Shown here: positions 1-8,600 of the stretch, piece after piece
Layout: every line of letters starts with the position of its first letter
Position numbering within the stretch: the first letter of the stretch is position 1
From: Methylobacterium radiotolerans JCM 2831
Lineage (GTDB): Bacteria; Pseudomonadota; Alphaproteobacteria; Rhizobiales; Beijerinckiaceae
Reading direction: 5' to 3'
Length of the DNA: 64,000 bases
NCBI RefSeq assembly: GCF_000019725.1
Contig: NC_010505.1
Location: forward strand, 1,662,001 to 1,726,000
Notes under the pieces: generated by a model
What the model saw: the letters and a program-made list of their open reading frames with translations, nothing else
What the model was told of the DNA's origin: nothing
Database searches by the model: none
Position numbers and translations under genes: made by a program

Positions 1-53
1 TGAGCGCGCCGCCCCGGACGCCCGCCGCGGCGCGTTCCGGCGGGCCCCGGGCC

Positions 54-773
54 TCAGGCGCCCGGTATCAGCGACTGGATCGGGATCCGCTCCGGGCGGT
101 ATTCCTGCATGCCCCCGGCGATCCGCTCCTCGACGGCGTCGATGAACTTCTCCGGGTCGGTGATCGAGCACTGGCGCAGGTCCCAGAAGGCGTAGCGCCA
201 CCATTGCACCTTCAGGTAGCGCTCGATCAGCGCGTCGGGGAAGCGCATCTTCACGATCCGGGCGGGGCTGCCGGCCACGATCGCGTAGGGCGGCACGTCC
301 TTGGTCACCACCGCCATGGCGCCGATCACCGCCCCGTCGCCGATCGTGATGTCGGGCATCAGGAAGGCGCCGTGGCCGATATAGACGTCGTTGCCGATGC
401 GCACGCGCTTGGGCCAGAGATACGGTCCGCAGATCTCGTAATCCTCCGCCCGCGGGTCGAGGCGGTCGAACACGGCCGAGTGGTGCGTGTAGAACAGCGG
501 CGAGGTCGAGCCGCACTGGACCGGGTGGCTGCCGCGCCCGACCTGGACGCTCTCGCCGATCGAGCAGTAGCGGGCGATGTCGGCGCCGAAATAGTAGCCG
601 CTCACCGCGTACGAGAACGCCCCCATGGTGAGGCAGTAATCGACGCCCATCCACTTGATGCTGCACGGCGGCTCGAAGACGCAATCCTCCGGCAGGCCGA
701 ACGGGGCCGGGTGCAGCACCGAGATGCCGCGCCGCAGCATCTCCTGCTTCATGTCCTCGTTGACGGAGATCAT
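54..773 (-). CDS. CatB-related O-acetyltransferase (left-handed beta-helix)
   Basis: A 239-residue acyltransferase of the xenobiotic/CatB hexapeptide-repeat type, expected to transfer acetyl from acetyl-CoA to a hydroxyl on a sugar or small molecule. The C-terminal half shows the imperfect hexapeptide pattern (RIGNDVYIGHGAFLMPDI, then IGDGAVIGAMAVVTKDV) and the usual end AIVAGSPARIVKMRF. The catalytic histidine probably lies near GRGSHP. Translation is taken from the ATG at 773, which overlaps the TGA of the upstream glycosyltransferase (ATGA), so the two are probably co-translated. That context suggests it acetylates a glycan made by its neighbour. Family is secure from sequence; the acceptor is inferred. 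Confidence 0.85.
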   Translation of the reverse strand: MISVNEDMKQEMLRRGISVLHPAPFGLPEDCVFEPPCSIKWMGVDYCLTMGAFSYAVSGYYFGADIARYCSIGESVQVGRGSHPVQCGSTSPLFYTHHSAVFDRLDPRAEDYEICGPYLWPKRVRIGNDVYIGHGAFLMPDITIGDGAVIGAMAVVTKDVPPYAIVAGSPARIVKMRFPDALIERYLKVQWWRYAFWDLRQCSITDPEKFIDAVEERIAGGMQEYRPERIPIQSLIPGA

Positions 774-3700
774 GCGGCGTCCTCGTCGATGGGGTGTCGG
801 GTTCCGGCCGGCGCCGGGTCCAGGCCGTAATAGTCGCGCCTCAGGTCCCCGTAGGTGGCGGCCCGGATCGGCACGGTGAGCCGGCCGGCGGCCGAGACGT
901 CGATGGCGAGCAGCCGGTCGTTGAAGGCGGCCGGATCGGTGGCCAGCGCGCCGGGGAGCAGGTGCCCGTTCGGGTAGGCGCGCAGCCGCTCGGCCGGGGC
1001 GCCGAGGTCGAAGGCCGCCACCGGCAGGCCGGTGCGCAGCGCCAGGGTCAGCGCGTACGAGTAGGTCTCGGGCCAGATCGCCGGCAGCAGCACGAGATCG
1101 GCCGAGAGCCGCCAGACCAGGTCCAGGGCCTCGTGGTCGCCGGAATAGCGCCCGGTCTGGGCGACCCCGACGCGCTCCAGGCCGATCGCCAGGGCCGGAT
1201 CCGAGTAGCCCACGATCGCGAAGTGCAGGGGCAGGTCGCGGTCCTGCGCGTCGGTGGCGAGCGCCTGCAGGAACAGGCCGCCCTTCGTGGCGCTGATCGC
1301 GCCGAGCACGGCGACGCGGCGGACGCGGCCGGGCCGCTGCAGGGCGGTCGAGCGCACCGACCGCTCCGGCTCGACGTGCGGCCGCACCGTGACGGCGAGG
1401 TCCGGGTACACCGCCCGGATCCGGGCTGCCGTGTCGCAGGACGGCGCGAACACCCGCGCGGCGCCCGCCAGGAACGCCCCGAACGCCGCCCGCCGCTCGC
1501 CCGGATCCGGCTCCTCGAACCCGTCCGCGTCCACCGCCAGGCACGACCGGCACTCGCTGACCGGCGCCAGGCCGCAGTAGCGCCCGTCCGGCTGCACCAA
1601 GTGGTTGCGGTGGCACACCGGCGAGTAGTCGTGCAGCGTCCACGCGTAGGGACGCCCCGCGCCCGCCACCACCGCCATCAGCGCCCGCGCCGCGCCCCAG
1701 CGCAGCCCCGCCAGCGAGTGCACGTGGATCAGCACCGGCGCCAGCTGCCCGACGAAGTCGGCGAGCTCGGCCGCGTCCCGCGGCAGGTACAGGCTGTCGA
1801 GGTTGGGCAGGTACAGGAACTCGGGGCCGCGATACGAGACGTGGACCTCGAGGTTGCGGGTCCGGTCGATCTGCAGCAGCACCACGCTCAGGCCCTCGGC
1901 CCGGGCCTGCGCGACCATGTCGTCGATGTGCCGCTGGATGCCCCCGCCCCAGCTGTGCGTCACGTAGAGCAGCGCCCGCCCCGAGAAGTGCCGGGCCAGC
2001 CGCGCCCGGTCGAGCCGCGCCCGCCCGCGCCGGCCGGGATCGGCCTGGACGAACTGCCCGACCCGGGCCGGGTAGTCGGGGTGCTTGGCCAGCAGCGCCG
2101 CCTGGCCCTGGACGTACTCGCCGCCCGCGTCGAGGCCGAACGAGATCTGGCCGGCGTGGTGGACGAACACGTCCTCGGCGAGCAGGTTGACGAAGCCGGC
2201 CTTGGTGGCGCGCAGGCACCAGTCGTTCTCCTCGCCGTAGCCCTTGCCGAAGGCCTCGGCGTCGAGGTCGCCGACGGCGTCGAGGGCGGCGGCGGTCATG
2301 TACATGCAGAAGCCGACGCCGGTGGGCACGGGCACGGCGCGGCCGCGGTTGACCTGCGCGGCCACGCGGTCGAGGTCGGGCCGGGCGATCTCGAGCGGCA
2401 TGGTGTTGTTGGCGTTGAAGCGCGGGTAGGAGCAGATCGTGGCGTTGTTGGACAGGGGCGTGACGCTGCCCACGGGCAGCCCCGCGCCCATTCCCGCCCC
2501 TGCGCCTGCCCCAGCCCCTGCCTCCGTGCCGGACCCGGCCCGAGGCTCGGCGTTGTGTTCGGCGTGGGCGACGAGGCGGTCGAGCCAGTCGCCGAAGACT
2601 TCAGCGTCGGAGTTGAGCAGGACGACGGCGCGGCCCTGGCGCAGGCCGAGGGCGCGGTTGACCGAGCGGACGAAGCCGAGGTTGCGCTCGTTCTCGACGA
2701 GGTGGAACAGGCCGCGTCCGGCGAGGGCGGCCAGCTCCGCGGTGAGCTGCGGGTCGGGGGAGCGGTCGTTGACGGCGAGCAGGGTGAAGGGGGTGGCCTG
2801 GGGCGCGGACAGGCAGGCGTGGATGGCGCGCAGGGTCTCGCCGCGGCCCTTGTAGACGGGGACGATGACGACGACGCGGACCTGCGCGATGGGCAGGGCC
2901 CGGGGCAGGCGGTCCCACGCGTCGGCGGCCGGGGCCTCCATGGGCGGGTAGGTGCCGAGATCCTCGGGGCAGCCCATCAGCCCGGCGGTCCGGCCGGTGC
3001 GCACGTAGTGCAGGAACGGCGACTCCCCCGGGGCGAGGAGGTGACCGTAGGTCTCCCGGTAGAACGCGATCGAGAAGGTCTTGCTCGGGTCCCGGCCCTC
3101 GTGCTGCCCGTAGGCGACGAAGTGGGCGAGCGGGGCGTCGGCGGCGTCGGGGTTGCGCTTGGCGTAGAAGGCGGCGTCGAAGAACGGCGCGACCGTCCGG
3201 GCCTCGTCGGCCAGCGCCGCCTCCCGCGAATCCGGCGTGCCGTAGCGGGGGTGGAAGGCGCCGGCCGCGATGTCGGTGCCGTGCATCAGCGCCGTGGCGA
3301 GGCGGTGGACGAGGGGCGCGAGGCCCGTCTCGCGCATCCCGGGATGCGCGTCGGCGTAGGCCTGCCCGTCGAAATCGGGCCTGGGATTGCGGCCCTTCCG
3401 CCAGCCGGTGTCGCAGTAGTCGCGCACCGCGTCGTCAGCCTCGGACAGGCCGTAGCGCGCCCGGTAGAAGCCGTGGTCGAAATGCCCCGCCACCAACCGC
3501 GCCTGCAGGTCCAGGAGCGCGTCCCGGTCGAGCGCCCCCTGCCCGATCGCCCCGAGCCAGGCCGTGTCCTCCACCGGCGCCCGCGCCGGCCGCAGCCCGC
3601 AGACCCGCAGCAGCGCCGCCAGCGTCGAGCGCCCCGGCCCGGGATCGCGCAGCTCCCGCCAGCCCGCCTCGGCGAAGTGCAGGAACGGCTCGCGCCCGCC

Positions 3701-4711
3701 CACGTCCGGGTAGGTCGCCCGGTACCAGTCCGCGTCCACCGCCGGCAGGTTCAGCCGGTGCGGCGCCGCGAACGGCTCGCCCCCGGAGAGCCGGGTCTCG
3801 GCGACGTAACGGAAGAACGGGTCGTCGCTGACCGCCCGGCTGCCGGCCCGCGCCTGCACGTAGCCGGCCGGGTCGAAGTCCGGCCGCGGGCCGATCCGCG
3901 CCCGCCAGCCCTCCGCCACATAGTGGCGCAGCAGCGCGGCGTCCGAGGCCCCGGCCAGCGCCTCGGCCTGCGGCTCGGGCAGGCGCTGCCGGTAGTGGGC
4001 GGCGTCGAAGTAGGGGGCGAGCGTCTCGATCCGCAGGATGAGCGCGGCGTCCGGGTCGGGCCGGGCGGGACCGCCGTGGAGGACGTAGTGCACCAGCGGG
4101 TTCTGGGTGGCGAAGGTGATCCCGCGGGTGAGGCAGTAGGCCAGGGTGTCGAATTGCGGCGCCGGCTCGCGGCCCTCGCGCCAGCCCGAGGCCATGTAGT
4201 GGTCGACCGGGTCGACGCCGGCGGCGGCGAGGTCGGGATTGCCGGCGAGGTAGAAGGCGCCGTCGACGAGGCGGCGGGCGAGGCGGTGGGCCTCGGCCGT
4301 GTCGGGCCTCGGCAGGGCGGCCGCCTCCCCCTCCCCGCCCGCCCCGCCGCGCCGGCGCGCGAGGGCGTGCAGGAGCGGGTTGATGCCGGCGCGGGCGATG
4401 TGGGGATGGGCGGCGAGGTAGGCGGCGGAGTCGAAGTCGGGGCGCGGGTCGCGGCCCGCGCGCCAGCCGTGGACGAGGTAGTCGCGCACCGGGTCGGCCG
4501 CGATCCCGTACCAGCTCGCGTAGAACGCCGCGTCGACGTGCGGGGACAGGACGGCGATCAGGCGCGCCTCCAGGTCCGCGCCGGCCGCCGCGCCCGCCCA
4601 GCGGCGGTGCAGCGCCGACGGCGTGGCCAGCGGGTCGCGCAGCCGACCGAGGCGGCGTCGCATCCGCGTCAGGGCCGAGATCCGGCCGGTCCCGTCGGAG
4701 CCGCGGCGCAT
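770..4711 (-). CDS. Giant repeat-containing GT2-GT4 glycosyltransferase
   Basis: A 1313-residue protein with three parts. Residues about 60-575 hold six degenerate repeats of roughly 90 residues, each centred on a pattern like HYxxxGWRxGRDPxPxFD (near 80, 171, 264, 345, 432 and 530). Residues about 610-900 are a GT2 fold (VVVIVPVYKGRGETL; acidic motif LLNSDAEVF near 700). Residues about 910-1313 resemble a GT4 enzyme, beginning ALLYVTHSWGGGIQRHIDDM. A Gly/Ala-rich stretch (about 724-745) interrupts the GT2 domain. It probably builds a surface polysaccharide. It heads an operon with the acetyltransferase and diverges from the padR operon. Start is the ATG at 4711; Met17 is an alternative. The two-enzyme architecture is clear; sugars and acceptor are unknown. 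Confidence 0.85.
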   Translation of the reverse strand: MRRGSDGTGRISALTRMRRRLGRLRDPLATPSALHRRWAGAAAGADLEARLIAVLSPHVDAAFYASWYGIAADPVRDYLVHGWRAGRDPRPDFDSAAYLAAHPHIARAGINPLLHALARRRGGAGGEGEAAALPRPDTAEAHRLARRLVDGAFYLAGNPDLAAAGVDPVDHYMASGWREGREPAPQFDTLAYCLTRGITFATQNPLVHYVLHGGPARPDPDAALILRIETLAPYFDAAHYRQRLPEPQAEALAGASDAALLRHYVAEGWRARIGPRPDFDPAGYVQARAGSRAVSDDPFFRYVAETRLSGGEPFAAPHRLNLPAVDADWYRATYPDVGGREPFLHFAEAGWRELRDPGPGRSTLAALLRVCGLRPARAPVEDTAWLGAIGQGALDRDALLDLQARLVAGHFDHGFYRARYGLSEADDAVRDYCDTGWRKGRNPRPDFDGQAYADAHPGMRETGLAPLVHRLATALMHGTDIAAGAFHPRYGTPDSREAALADEARTVAPFFDAAFYAKRNPDAADAPLAHFVAYGQHEGRDPSKTFSIAFYRETYGHLLAPGESPFLHYVRTGRTAGLMGCPEDLGTYPPMEAPAADAWDRLPRALPIAQVRVVVIVPVYKGRGETLRAIHACLSAPQATPFTLLAVNDRSPDPQLTAELAALAGRGLFHLVENERNLGFVRSVNRALGLRQGRAVVLLNSDAEVFGDWLDRLVAHAEHNAEPRAGSGTEAGAGAGAGAGMGAGLPVGSVTPLSNNATICSYPRFNANNTMPLEIARPDLDRVAAQVNRGRAVPVPTGVGFCMYMTAAALDAVGDLDAEAFGKGYGEENDWCLRATKAGFVNLLAEDVFVHHAGQISFGLDAGGEYVQGQAALLAKHPDYPARVGQFVQADPGRRGRARLDRARLARHFSGRALLYVTHSWGGGIQRHIDDMVAQARAEGLSVVLLQIDRTRNLEVHVSYRGPEFLYLPNLDSLYLPRDAAELADFVGQLAPVLIHVHSLAGLRWGAARALMAVVAGAGRPYAWTLHDYSPVCHRNHLVQPDGRYCGLAPVSECRSCLAVDADGFEEPDPGERRAAFGAFLAGAARVFAPSCDTAARIRAVYPDLAVTVRPHVEPERSVRSTALQRPGRVRRVAVLGAISATKGGLFLQALATDAQDRDLPLHFAIVGYSDPALAIGLERVGVAQTGRYSGDHEALDLVWRLSADLVLLPAIWPETYSYALTLALRTGLPVAAFDLGAPAERLRAYPNGHLLPGALATDPAAFNDRLLAIDVSAAGRLTVPIRAATYGDLRRDYYGLDPAPAGTRHPIDEDAA

Positions 4712-5017
4712 CTCAGGACTCTGCGGTGGGGCGTTCGCCGCGGGCCGTCACGGGGCGCGGGATCCGTCGGCCGCCCGCCAAGCGGGCGCGGTCGGGGCGC
4801 GGGGCTCTGATCGGGTCATGGGCGGCAGCTGGCGGGCAGCGTCGGAGGCGCGAGGCGGCGCGGGAACGATCGTCCTGTCGGACACCCGTCGCACTAACGG
4901 AACCGGCCGAGGCCGTAAACCGTGGGGCCCCATCGGCGCTGGCGCCGGAGGCCGCATCGGACGCCGCATCGGAGGCCGCGCCGCGCGACGGGCGCGACGG
5001 CCTTGCAGCCGACGGTA

Positions 5018-5050
5018 TTTCGATATATCTGAAAATTAGTCATATCGAAA
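5018..5050. promoter_or_regulatory. Palindromic operator in the GT/padR divergent promoter
   Basis: Arms TTTCGATAT (5018-5026) and ATATCGAAA (5042-5050) form a perfect 9-bp inverted repeat around an AT-rich centre. A second small palindrome, GATATATC, lies at 5022-5029. It sits 13 bp before the padR ATG inside the 352-bp gap (4712-5063), whose remaining sequence is plain GC-rich DNA. Such TTCGATATATC elements are typical of PadR/YqjI-type repressors that control themselves, so autoregulation and control of the divergent giant glycosyltransferase are inferred. Confidence 0.6.
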
Positions 5051-5063
5051 TCGAGTCGAATCC

Positions 5064-5696
5064 ATGCATCCCCGTCTCTCGGCCTTCCTCCGCGCCGATC
5101 CCTTCGACGCCTTCCGCGTCCGCGCCCATCGCGGCCCGATGGGCGGCGATCCACGCGGACGGCACGGGCCCCACGGCCACCCGGGTCGCGGGCCCGGCGA
5201 GCGCCGGATGTTCGGCCGCGGCGGCCGCGGCGACCTCGCGCGCTTCTTCGCCCACGGCGACCTGCGCCTCGTCATCCTCCACCTGATCGCCGAGAAGCCC
5301 CGCCACGGCTACGAGATCATCAAGGCGATCGAGGAGCGGGTCGGCGGCGCCTACAGCCCGAGCCCCGGAACCGTCTACCCGACGCTCACTCTCCTGGAGG
5401 AACTCGGCCACGTCACGGTGACCCCTGGGGAGGGCACCAAGCGGCTGCACACGATCACGCCGGAGGGGCAAGCCTTCCTGGACGGCAACCGCCCGATTCT
5501 CGAGGCGATCCTCGCCCGGATGGCGGAGGCCGAGGCCGCCCGGGGCGACGGTCCCCCGCCCTCGGTCGTGCGCGCCAAGGAGGGCCTGAAGCTCGCCCTG
5601 CAGATGCGGCTCGCCCGCGGCCCGCTCAGCGCCGAGCAGGCCGCCGCCATCACGGCCGCGCTGGAGGCGGCGACCGCCGCGGTGGAGCGGGCGTGA
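5064..5696 (+). CDS. PadR-family transcriptional regulator, YqjI-like
   Basis: A 210-residue regulator with a Gly/His/Arg-rich N-terminal arm (residues about 25-50, including RHGPHGHPGRG) followed by a winged helix (about 54-140: DLRLVILHLIAEKPRHGYE, then the PadR signature PSPGTVYPTLTLLEELGHV) and a C-terminal dimerisation helix. In E. coli YqjI a His-rich arm senses nickel or iron, so metal response is possible here, though the arm is shorter and Gly/Arg-biased. The gene lies behind a palindrome and overlaps the next glycosyltransferase by GTGA, so it is probably an autoregulated repressor at the head of a glycosyltransferase operon. The YqjI partner, a siderophore-interacting flavoreductase, is not nearby. 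Confidence 0.85.
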   Translation: MHPRLSAFLRADPFDAFRVRAHRGPMGGDPRGRHGPHGHPGRGPGERRMFGRGGRGDLARFFAHGDLRLVILHLIAEKPRHGYEIIKAIEERVGGAYSPSPGTVYPTLTLLEELGHVTVTPGEGTKRLHTITPEGQAFLDGNRPILEAILARMAEAEAARGDGPPPSVVRAKEGLKLALQMRLARGPLSAEQAAAITAALEAATAAVERA

Positions 5697-6649
5697 CGGG
5701 CCGTCCCGCGACCGTCGCCGGGGCCTTTGCCGGACCCTTTACCGGGGCACGGCCGGTGCCCGATCCGCGGCCCGGCCGCCTCGTCCTCGGGATCACCCTG
5801 TTCCGGCCGCGGCCGGACCAGCTGGCGCGCGTCCGGGCCCTGGCCTCGGCCGGATACGCCGCGGTGATCGCCTTCGACAACGGCGGCCTCCCGGCCGGGG
5901 CGGCCGATCAACTCGCCCGGTCCGGCGTGACCCTGCTGTCGGAGGGCGCGAATCTCGGCATCGCCGAGGCGCTCAACCGGATCGCCGCTTCCGCCCGCGC
6001 CGCGGGGGCCGGAACCCTGCTCCTTCTCGACCAGGACGCCGAGCCGCCCGCGGATCTCGCCGCCGCGCTGCTGACGGCGCGGGACCGGCTGCGGGAGGCC
6101 GGGATCCCGGCGGCGGTGGTCGGCCCGGTCCCGGCGCCGGCACCGGGCCACAAGGCGCCCGCCTACCCGCCGCGTCCCGGCGCGCCGGCACGCGACGACC
6201 TCGCCCCGGTGCAGTTCCTGGCGACCTCGGGCTCGCTCATCGACCTCGACGCCTTCGCGCGGGTCGGGCCCTTCCGCGGCGACTTCTTCATCGACGGGGT
6301 CGAGCTCGAATGGTGCTTCCGTGCCTGGAGCCTCGGCTACGGCTGCTACCAGACCGACGCCGTCGCGATCCCGCACCGCGTCGGCGGCGGGACGGTCCGG
6401 GCCTTCGGGATCACGATGCCGCGCCAGCCCCTGTTCCGCATGGCGACCTACCTGCGCAACGCGATCTACGCGTGGCGGCTGCCGCACGTGCCGCTGCGCT
6501 GGAAGCTCGCCCAGGCCGCCTACCTGCCGCTCCAGGCCGGGCTGTACTGGGCGGATTCGGGCTGGCGGCCCGCCGTGCTGCTCAGGCTCCTCGCGGCCGC
6601 CCGCGACGGCGCCCTCGGCCGCCTCGGGCCGCCCCGGGACCTGCCGTGA
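5693..6649 (+). CDS. GT2 glycosyltransferase, rhamnosyltransferase-like
   Basis: A 318-residue family 2 glycosyltransferase. The N-terminal nucleotide-binding fold begins VLGITLFRPRP and continues to LLLLDQDAEPP, where DQD is the metal-binding acidic motif. Later the FIDGVELEWCFRA segment matches the acceptor/catalytic region of bacterial rhamnosyltransferases. The GTG start overlaps the padR TGA and the gene ends in a GTGA overlap with a second GT2 gene, so the three are likely one mRNA with coupled translation. Likely role is adding a deoxyhexose to a cell-surface glycan; sugar and acceptor are not shown by the sequence. Confidence 0.85.
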   Translation: MTGRPATVAGAFAGPFTGARPVPDPRPGRLVLGITLFRPRPDQLARVRALASAGYAAVIAFDNGGLPAGAADQLARSGVTLLSEGANLGIAEALNRIAASARAAGAGTLLLLDQDAEPPADLAAALLTARDRLREAGIPAAVVGPVPAPAPGHKAPAYPPRPGAPARDDLAPVQFLATSGSLIDLDAFARVGPFRGDFFIDGVELEWCFRAWSLGYGCYQTDAVAIPHRVGGGTVRAFGITMPRQPLFRMATYLRNAIYAWRLPHVPLRWKLAQAAYLPLQAGLYWADSGWRPAVLLRLLAAARDGALGRLGPPRDLP

Positions 6650-7602
6650 CCGACCGCCCTGCCCTCGACGTGGTGATCGTCAACTGGAACGGCGGCTCGC
6701 TGCTGCGCGCCTGCCTCGCGAGCCTCGCGGCCGCGCGGGACGCCGCGGCCGTGCAGGTCACCGTGGTGGACAACGCCTCCACGGACGGCTCCGCCGAGAC
6801 CCTGCCCGCCCTGCCCCGCCCGCTCCGGCTGATCCAGAACGCCGCGAATCTCGGCTTCGGCCGGGCCTGCGACCAGGGCGCCGCCGCCGGCGACGCCCCC
6901 GCGATCCTGTTCCTGAACCCGGACACGCAGGTCGCGCCCGACGCGCTCGGCGTGGCTCTGGCCGCCCTGACGGCCGATCCGCGGACCGGGATCGTCGGCG
7001 CGCGGCTCGTCGATCCGGACGGGCGGACCGCGCGCTCCTGCGCCCGGGCGCCCTCGGCGCTGGGCCTCGTCGGCCGCGCCCTGGCGCTGGACCGCCTGGG
7101 CCTCGTGCGGCCGCACTTCCTGCGCGAATGGGACCACGCGGAGGACCGCGCCGTCGACCAGGTGATGGGCGCCTTCCTGATGATCCGCCGCGACCTGTTC
7201 CGGGCGCTCGGCGGGTTCGACCCGCGCTTCTTCGTCTACTGGGAGGATGCCGACCTCTGCGCCCGGGCCCGGGCGGCGGGCTTCGCGGTGCGGCACGTGG
7301 CCGGGGCGGTCGCCCACCATGTCGGCCAGGGCACGACCCGGCAGGTGCGGGCGCGGCGGCTGTTCTACTTCCTGCGCAGCCAGATCCTCTATGCCGGCAA
7401 GCACCACGGCGCCGGGACGGCCCTCGCCCTGGCGGCGGCGAGCTTCGGCGCGCAGGTGCCCCTGCGGCTCGCCCTGGCCCTCGCCCGTCGCTCCCCCCGG
7501 GAGGCCGCGGAGGTCCTGCGGGCGGCGGGCCTCCTGGCCGCGGCGCTGCCGGGGCTCGTGCCGGACCTCCTGCGCGCCGCGCGCGCGCGGCGCGCGGCTT
7601 GA
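6646..7602 (+). CDS. GT2 glycosyltransferase (rhamnosyltransferase type)
   Basis: A 318-residue GT2 enzyme starting at a GTG that overlaps the previous stop. Near the N-terminus are DVVIVNWNGG and VTVVDNASTDGS (nucleotide-sugar binding), then LFLNPDTQV with the DxD-type motif. MGAFLMIRR and VYWEDADLCAR are the usual acceptor-site and catalytic segments of the WbbL/RfbF-like group. The last about 80 residues are Ala/Leu/Arg-rich helices that may associate with the membrane. It is the second enzyme of the padR-linked operon. Function as a surface-glycan glycosyltransferase is secure at family level only. Confidence 0.87.
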   Translation: MTDRPALDVVIVNWNGGSLLRACLASLAAARDAAAVQVTVVDNASTDGSAETLPALPRPLRLIQNAANLGFGRACDQGAAAGDAPAILFLNPDTQVAPDALGVALAALTADPRTGIVGARLVDPDGRTARSCARAPSALGLVGRALALDRLGLVRPHFLREWDHAEDRAVDQVMGAFLMIRRDLFRALGGFDPRFFVYWEDADLCARARAAGFAVRHVAGAVAHHVGQGTTRQVRARRLFYFLRSQILYAGKHHGAGTALALAAASFGAQVPLRLALALARRSPREAAEVLRAAGLLAAALPGLVPDLLRAARARRAA

Positions 7603-7690
7603 GCGGGATGGCGATGCCGCGCGCCCTCGGCGCGGAGGCCGGCCGCCCGGTCGACCCCGCCGGGGCCGCGGCGGCCCCCGGGATGCGGCC

Positions 7691-8593
7691 GTGAACCTGC
7701 CGGTCACCGGCGGCGGCCGGTTCTGGGCCCGCGCCTTCCTGGGCCTCGGCCTCCCGGCCTGCCTCGCGCTGGCCTGGATCGGCCTGCCCGGCGAGCCGGC
7801 CGCCCTCGCCCTCGCCTTCGCCCGCATCGCGGCGTTCCTGAGCCTGGGGCTCGCCGCCCTGGCCCTGGCGACCCGGGGACGGGCCGCGCTGTTCGCGCTG
7901 CTGTGCTGCCCGGCCTCGCTCGCGGCCGCCTCCGGCCCGGACGGGCCCGTCCTGGCGCTGGCGGCGCTCGCGGCCGCGCTGCTCAGCCCCCGGCCGATGA
8001 CGGGCCGGCGCAGATCGGCGCGCCGCGCCGGAGCGGCGCTGGCGATCGGCCTGGTGGTGCTGGCGCGGCCGGCCTGCGCGCCGCTCGCGGGGATGCTGCT
8101 GGTGCCGTTCCCACCTCCGGGGCGGCTGGCCCGCGCCTGCCGGGACCGGCTGCCGCTCGCCGTGTTCGCCCTGCTGCCGGCCCTCCCGGCCGCGAGCCTC
8201 GGACTGCCGCACCCCGCCGGCGCGGGGGACGGATTCGGGTCCCTGCCCGTCCCGCTGCCCGGGATCCTCTACGCGCTCTGGGCCGCCGCGCTGCTGGTGC
8301 CGCCCTTCGCGCTGCGGCGGGGGCCCCTTCCCCCGCTCGCGGAGCGGCTGTGGCTCTCGGGGGGCGCGCTGCTCGGCCTCTGGCTGACGGTGCTGGCGCA
8401 GGCCCTCGCCCCGGCGGCCGGCCACGGCGGGTTGCAGGTCCGGGATCTGCTGCCGCTGGTGCCGATGCTGATCCTGGCCTTCGCCCGGGGGCAGATCGGC
8501 ACCGCGGCGACCCTGCGCTGGCCGGCCCTGCTCCCGGTGCTGGCCGCCGCCCTCGACGCGGTGGTGCTGCCGATGATCGCGCTGCGGGCGTAG
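7691..8593 (+). CDS. Polytopic membrane protein, possibly DUF2142-like
   Basis: About 300 residues with at least seven hydrophobic segments of Leu, Ala, Val and Phe, short loops, and a C-terminal motif LQVRDLLPLVPMLILAF reminiscent of the RYLLPLLP region of DUF2142 membrane proteins found in glycan-export loci. Start is taken as the GTG at 7691, which overlaps the TGA of a 28-codon frame beginning at 7608. The position directly after two glycosyltransferases suggests a role in lipid-linked glycan transfer or export, but no catalytic motif is visible. Compared with full DUF2142 proteins it is short. Assignment is tentative. Confidence 0.6.
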   Translation: MNLPVTGGGRFWARAFLGLGLPACLALAWIGLPGEPAALALAFARIAAFLSLGLAALALATRGRAALFALLCCPASLAAASGPDGPVLALAALAAALLSPRPMTGRRRSARRAGAALAIGLVVLARPACAPLAGMLLVPFPPPGRLARACRDRLPLAVFALLPALPAASLGLPHPAGAGDGFGSLPVPLPGILYALWAAALLVPPFALRRGPLPPLAERLWLSGGALLGLWLTVLAQALAPAAGHGGLQVRDLLPLVPMLILAFARGQIGTAATLRWPALLPVLAAALDAVVLPMIALRA

Positions 8594-8600
8594 CGGGCTC

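Noticed and set aside
1..53. End of a gene on the plus strand (TGA at bases 1-3)
   Set aside because: A stop triplet alone at the window edge cannot be assigned to a gene.
794..4810. A 1338-codon open frame on the plus strand, opposite the giant glycosyltransferase
   Set aside because: The translation is repetitive Arg/Gly/Val/Gln without any domain; it is the shadow of a GC-rich gene whose antisense lacks stops.
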